Position numbers and translations under genes: made by a program. Source: CAYLXX01 sp964387955 (GTDB taxonomy: Bacteria; Patescibacteriota; Microgenomatia; UBA1406; GWC2-37-13). Taken from it: DNA of 13,503 bases. Shown in pieces: positions 12,323-13,503 of the stretch. The notes under the pieces are model-generated. The model was not told the origin of the DNA, made no database searches, and was given only the letters and a program-made list of their open reading frames with translations. Each line of letters begins with the position of its first letter. Positions within the stretch are counted from its first letter, which is position 1. Location of the stretch: positions 1 through 13,503 of the forward strand of contig CAYLXX010000025.1 of assembly GCA_964387955.1 (NCBI GenBank), written 5' to 3'.

Positions 12323-13195
12323 ATGGCAGACTATTACGAGATCTTGGGAGTATCCCGCAACTCCTCTATCCAGGAAATAAAGTCTGCTTACCGCAAGAAA
12401 GCGCTTGAGTGGCACCCAGATCGTAATAAAGCCAAAAACGCGGCTGAGAAATTTAAGGAAGTAAACAAAGCCTACGAGGTTCTAGCAGATCCGCAGAAGA
12501 AAGAAATGTATGATCGGTATGGATCTGAAGCATTTGAACAGCAAAGTAGGGGTCCGGCTGGTGCTGGTGGTTTCAATTACCAGCAAGGTCCGTTTACGTA
12601 TACATACACAAACTACAGCGGCGGGCAAAATCCCTTCGAAGGCATGGAGGGAGATTTTACCGATCCTTTTGAAATATTTGAACAATTTTTTGGATTTAGA
12701 TCTCCATTTGGCGGACAACGATCTCGTACCAAACCCCGTGAAGTTTACCAAATTCAACTTTCATTTGACGAAGCAGTCCACGGAGTAGAAAAAGAAACTG
12801 TTATCAAAGGTAAATCAAAAAAAATTAAAATTCCAGCCGGAGTTGACGACGGCACCCGTATACGCTTTTCTGACTTTGATCTGGCAGTTCGTGTCAGTCC
12901 GCATGAATATTTCCGTCGTCAGGGACAAGATATCTATTTAAATCAAGCGATTAGTTACACACAAGCTGTGCTTGGTGATGTTGTTGAAGTACCGACAATC
13001 AATGGTTCAGTAAAACTGCGTATAAGAGCCGGTTCTCCATCGGGAACAACTGTTAGACTTCAAGGACAAGGTGTGCCGTACCCAAATACTTCGCGAAAAG
13101 GAGATGTGTATGTGACTTTCGTCGTCAAAATTCCGGGCAAAGTTACTTCTCGCAGCAAAAAACTTCTTGAAGAATTAGATAGAGAATTAAGATAA
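12323..13195 (+). CDS. dnaJ: Class B J-domain co-chaperone (DnaJ/CbpA-like, no zinc finger)
   Basis: This 290-residue protein stimulates the DnaK ATPase and delivers substrates. The J-domain (3-67) contains the essential HPD at 31-33 and KAYEVLADPQKKEMYDRYG. A Gly/Phe/Tyr-rich linker follows (about 74-135), then the substrate-binding domains (about 138-275), with VPAGVDDG-type IPAGVDDGTRIRF (170-182), LGDVVEVPT and LRLQGQG-like VRLQGQGVP. The four CxxCxGxG zinc-finger repeats of classical DnaJ are absent, and the protein has no cysteine at all. The loop after TRIRF is also shortened. It occupies the normal dnaJ place in the hrcA operon. There is no Shine-Dalgarno sequence. Its stop lies 1 nt from the stop of the convergent gene. 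Confidence 0.92.
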   Translation: MADYYEILGVSRNSSIQEIKSAYRKKALEWHPDRNKAKNAAEKFKEVNKAYEVLADPQKKEMYDRYGSEAFEQQSRGPAGAGGFNYQQGPFTYTYTNYSGGQNPFEGMEGDFTDPFEIFEQFFGFRSPFGGQRSRTKPREVYQIQLSFDEAVHGVEKETVIKGKSKKIKIPAGVDDGTRIRFSDFDLAVRVSPHEYFRRQGQDIYLNQAISYTQAVLGDVVEVPTINGSVKLRIRAGSPSGTTVRLQGQGVPYPNTSRKGDVYVTFVVKIPGKVTSRSKKLLEELDRELR

Positions 13196-13196
13196 T

Positions 13197-13394
13197 TTAT
13201 TGAGGCTGTTCATTAGTTTGTGAAGGTTTTTCTTCTGTTACATTTTCGTTGACTCTAATTATTTTTCCATCAACCCATCGCACCTGAACCATCTTATTGG
13301 GATCAGATGGTGTATCATCGGGCAGATTTTGGGCTTTACGTAACATTTCCTCTATAGTGGGGTCTTGTGGAGCTTCTCTTCCTTCCGGTCCCAT
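13197..13394 (-). CDS. Small hydrophilic hypothetical protein, 65 residues
   Basis: This 65-residue protein (MGPEGREAPQDPTIEEMLRKAQ...) is acidic and mostly polar, with one short helix (TIEEMLRKAQNL, 13-24), a probable beta segment (MVQVRWVDGKIIRVNE, 35-50) and a disordered Glu/Gln/Pro tail. It has no signal or membrane segment. I do not recognise a family. ATG 13394 is chosen because it lies 6 nt after a minus-strand TATAAT; extending the frame to 13487 would cross the promoter and overlap the divergent gene. It converges on dnaJ with 1 nt between the stops and no terminator visible. Confidence 0.7.
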   Translation of the reverse strand: MGPEGREAPQDPTIEEMLRKAQNLPDDTPSDPNKMVQVRWVDGKIIRVNENVTEEKPSQTNEQPQ

Positions 13395-13396
13395 AG

Positions 13397-13406
13397 TATA
13401 ATTATA
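13397..13406. promoter_or_regulatory. Palindromic bidirectional -10 element (TATAATTATA), second copy
   Basis: The same 10-bp palindrome as at 8576-8585 lies in the 21-nt gap between divergent starts at 13394 (-) and 13416 (+). The minus-strand TATAAT ends 6 nt before ATG 13394, predicting a leaderless mRNA. The plus-strand TATAAT ends 13 nt before ATG 13416, leaving a leader of about 7 nt. No -35 hexamers or Shine-Dalgarno sequences are evident. Confidence 0.55.
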
Positions 13407-13415
13407 GAACAAAAT

Positions 13416-13503
13416 ATGAAAATTCATACCAAGGTTGAGAATATAGATAATTACAAAAAGTATCTTGCTGTTGAACAAGCGACTCATGAATTTTTACAGA
13501 CAG
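13416..13503 (+). CDS. N-terminal start of a truncated, unidentified gene
   Basis: An open frame from ATG 13416 runs off the right edge; 29 residues are visible (MKIHTKVENIDNYKKYLAVE...). They are hydrophilic and probably helical, with no recognisable motif. The call rests on the divergent palindromic promoter just upstream and the tidy spacing to the neighbouring start. The family cannot be judged from this fragment. Confidence 0.5.
   Translation, partial: MKIHTKVENIDNYKKYLAVEQATHEFLQT

Noticed and set aside
12482..12788. Open frames on both strands inside dnaJ
   Set aside because: They are shadows of the J-domain protein, whose frame is fixed by HPD and C-terminal domain motifs.
13395..13487. 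31-codon extension of the 65-residue gene, giving an apparent N-terminal membrane segment
   Set aside because: The hydrophobic run is AT-rich sequence antisense to the divergent gene and crosses its promoter; ATG 13394 fits the -10 spacing.
1..13503. CRISPR arrays, transposases, integrase sites, toxin-antitoxin pairs, defence systems, tRNA or rRNA genes
   Set aside because: I looked for direct repeats, inverted terminal repeats, tRNA-like cloverleaf segments and known motifs and found none; the gene set is housekeeping.
1..13503. UGA recoded as glycine (Gracilibacteria-type code)
   Set aside because: TGA ends the cytidylyltransferase and secD genes exactly where the families end, so the standard bacterial code applies.

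Overview
The window looks like a draft-assembly contig or scaffold piece from a streamlined bacterium, most likely of the Candidate Phyla Radiation (Patescibacteria), perhaps Microgenomates. This is inferred from the gene content: a DUF3048 protein, a tiny DUF5679 zinc-ribbon protein, a winged-helix/degenerate-nucleotidyltransferase fusion, a short HrcA, a zinc-finger-less DnaJ in the chaperone operon, separate SecD and SecF, tight gene packing with 4-31 nt overlaps, and moderate-to-low GC. TGA is used as a stop (for example at 780-782 and 4741-4743), so there is no sign of the UGA-recoded code of Gracilibacteria. A run of exactly 100 N (4599-4698) is a scaffolding gap inside secD.

Layout. 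At the left edge a truncated minus-strand gene (1-244) diverges from a cytidylyltransferase-like gene and an overlapping RNA 2',3'-cyclic phosphodiesterase (285-1287, +). These converge across a bidirectional terminator on a two-gene minus-strand unit: a small proline-rich membrane protein and a DUF5679 protein (1770-1351). Divergent from that, a consensus TTGACA-17-TACAAT promoter drives a tightly packed plus-strand operon: DUF3048, winged-helix/pseudo-nucleotidyltransferase, secD, secF, and a metallo-beta-lactamase-fold hydrolase (1854-6226). This converges with an 8-nt overlap on a minus-strand run read in the order Nudix, CCA-adding enzyme, hypothetical (8570 down to 6219). A palindromic promoter separates the Nudix gene from a plus-strand CYTH triphosphatase-like gene (8590-9126). 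The heat-shock operon hrcA-grpE-dnaK-dnaJ (9196-13195) follows, behind a recognisable CIRCE operator. A 65-residue minus-strand protein and a truncated plus-strand gene, sharing another palindromic promoter, close the window.

How the genes work together. SecD/SecF assist protein export and share an operon with a membrane-anchored DUF3048 protein and a possible regulator. HrcA should repress its own operon through CIRCE, while DnaK, the J-protein and GrpE form the Hsp70 folding cycle. CCA nucleotidyltransferase and ThpR act on RNA 3' ends.

The most interesting pattern is in the start regions. Several genes have a TATAAT-type hexamer 5-6 nt before the start codon, with no -35 box and no Shine-Dalgarno sequence, which predicts leaderless mRNAs. 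At two divergent gene pairs the same 10-bp palindrome (TATAATTATA) supplies a -10 element to both strands. In contrast, two operons have classical -35/-10 promoters with short leaders, and one gene (DUF5679) has a near-perfect Shine-Dalgarno sequence. I see no RNA genes, CRISPR array, mobile element or defence system. No stretch over 300 bases lacks a gene.
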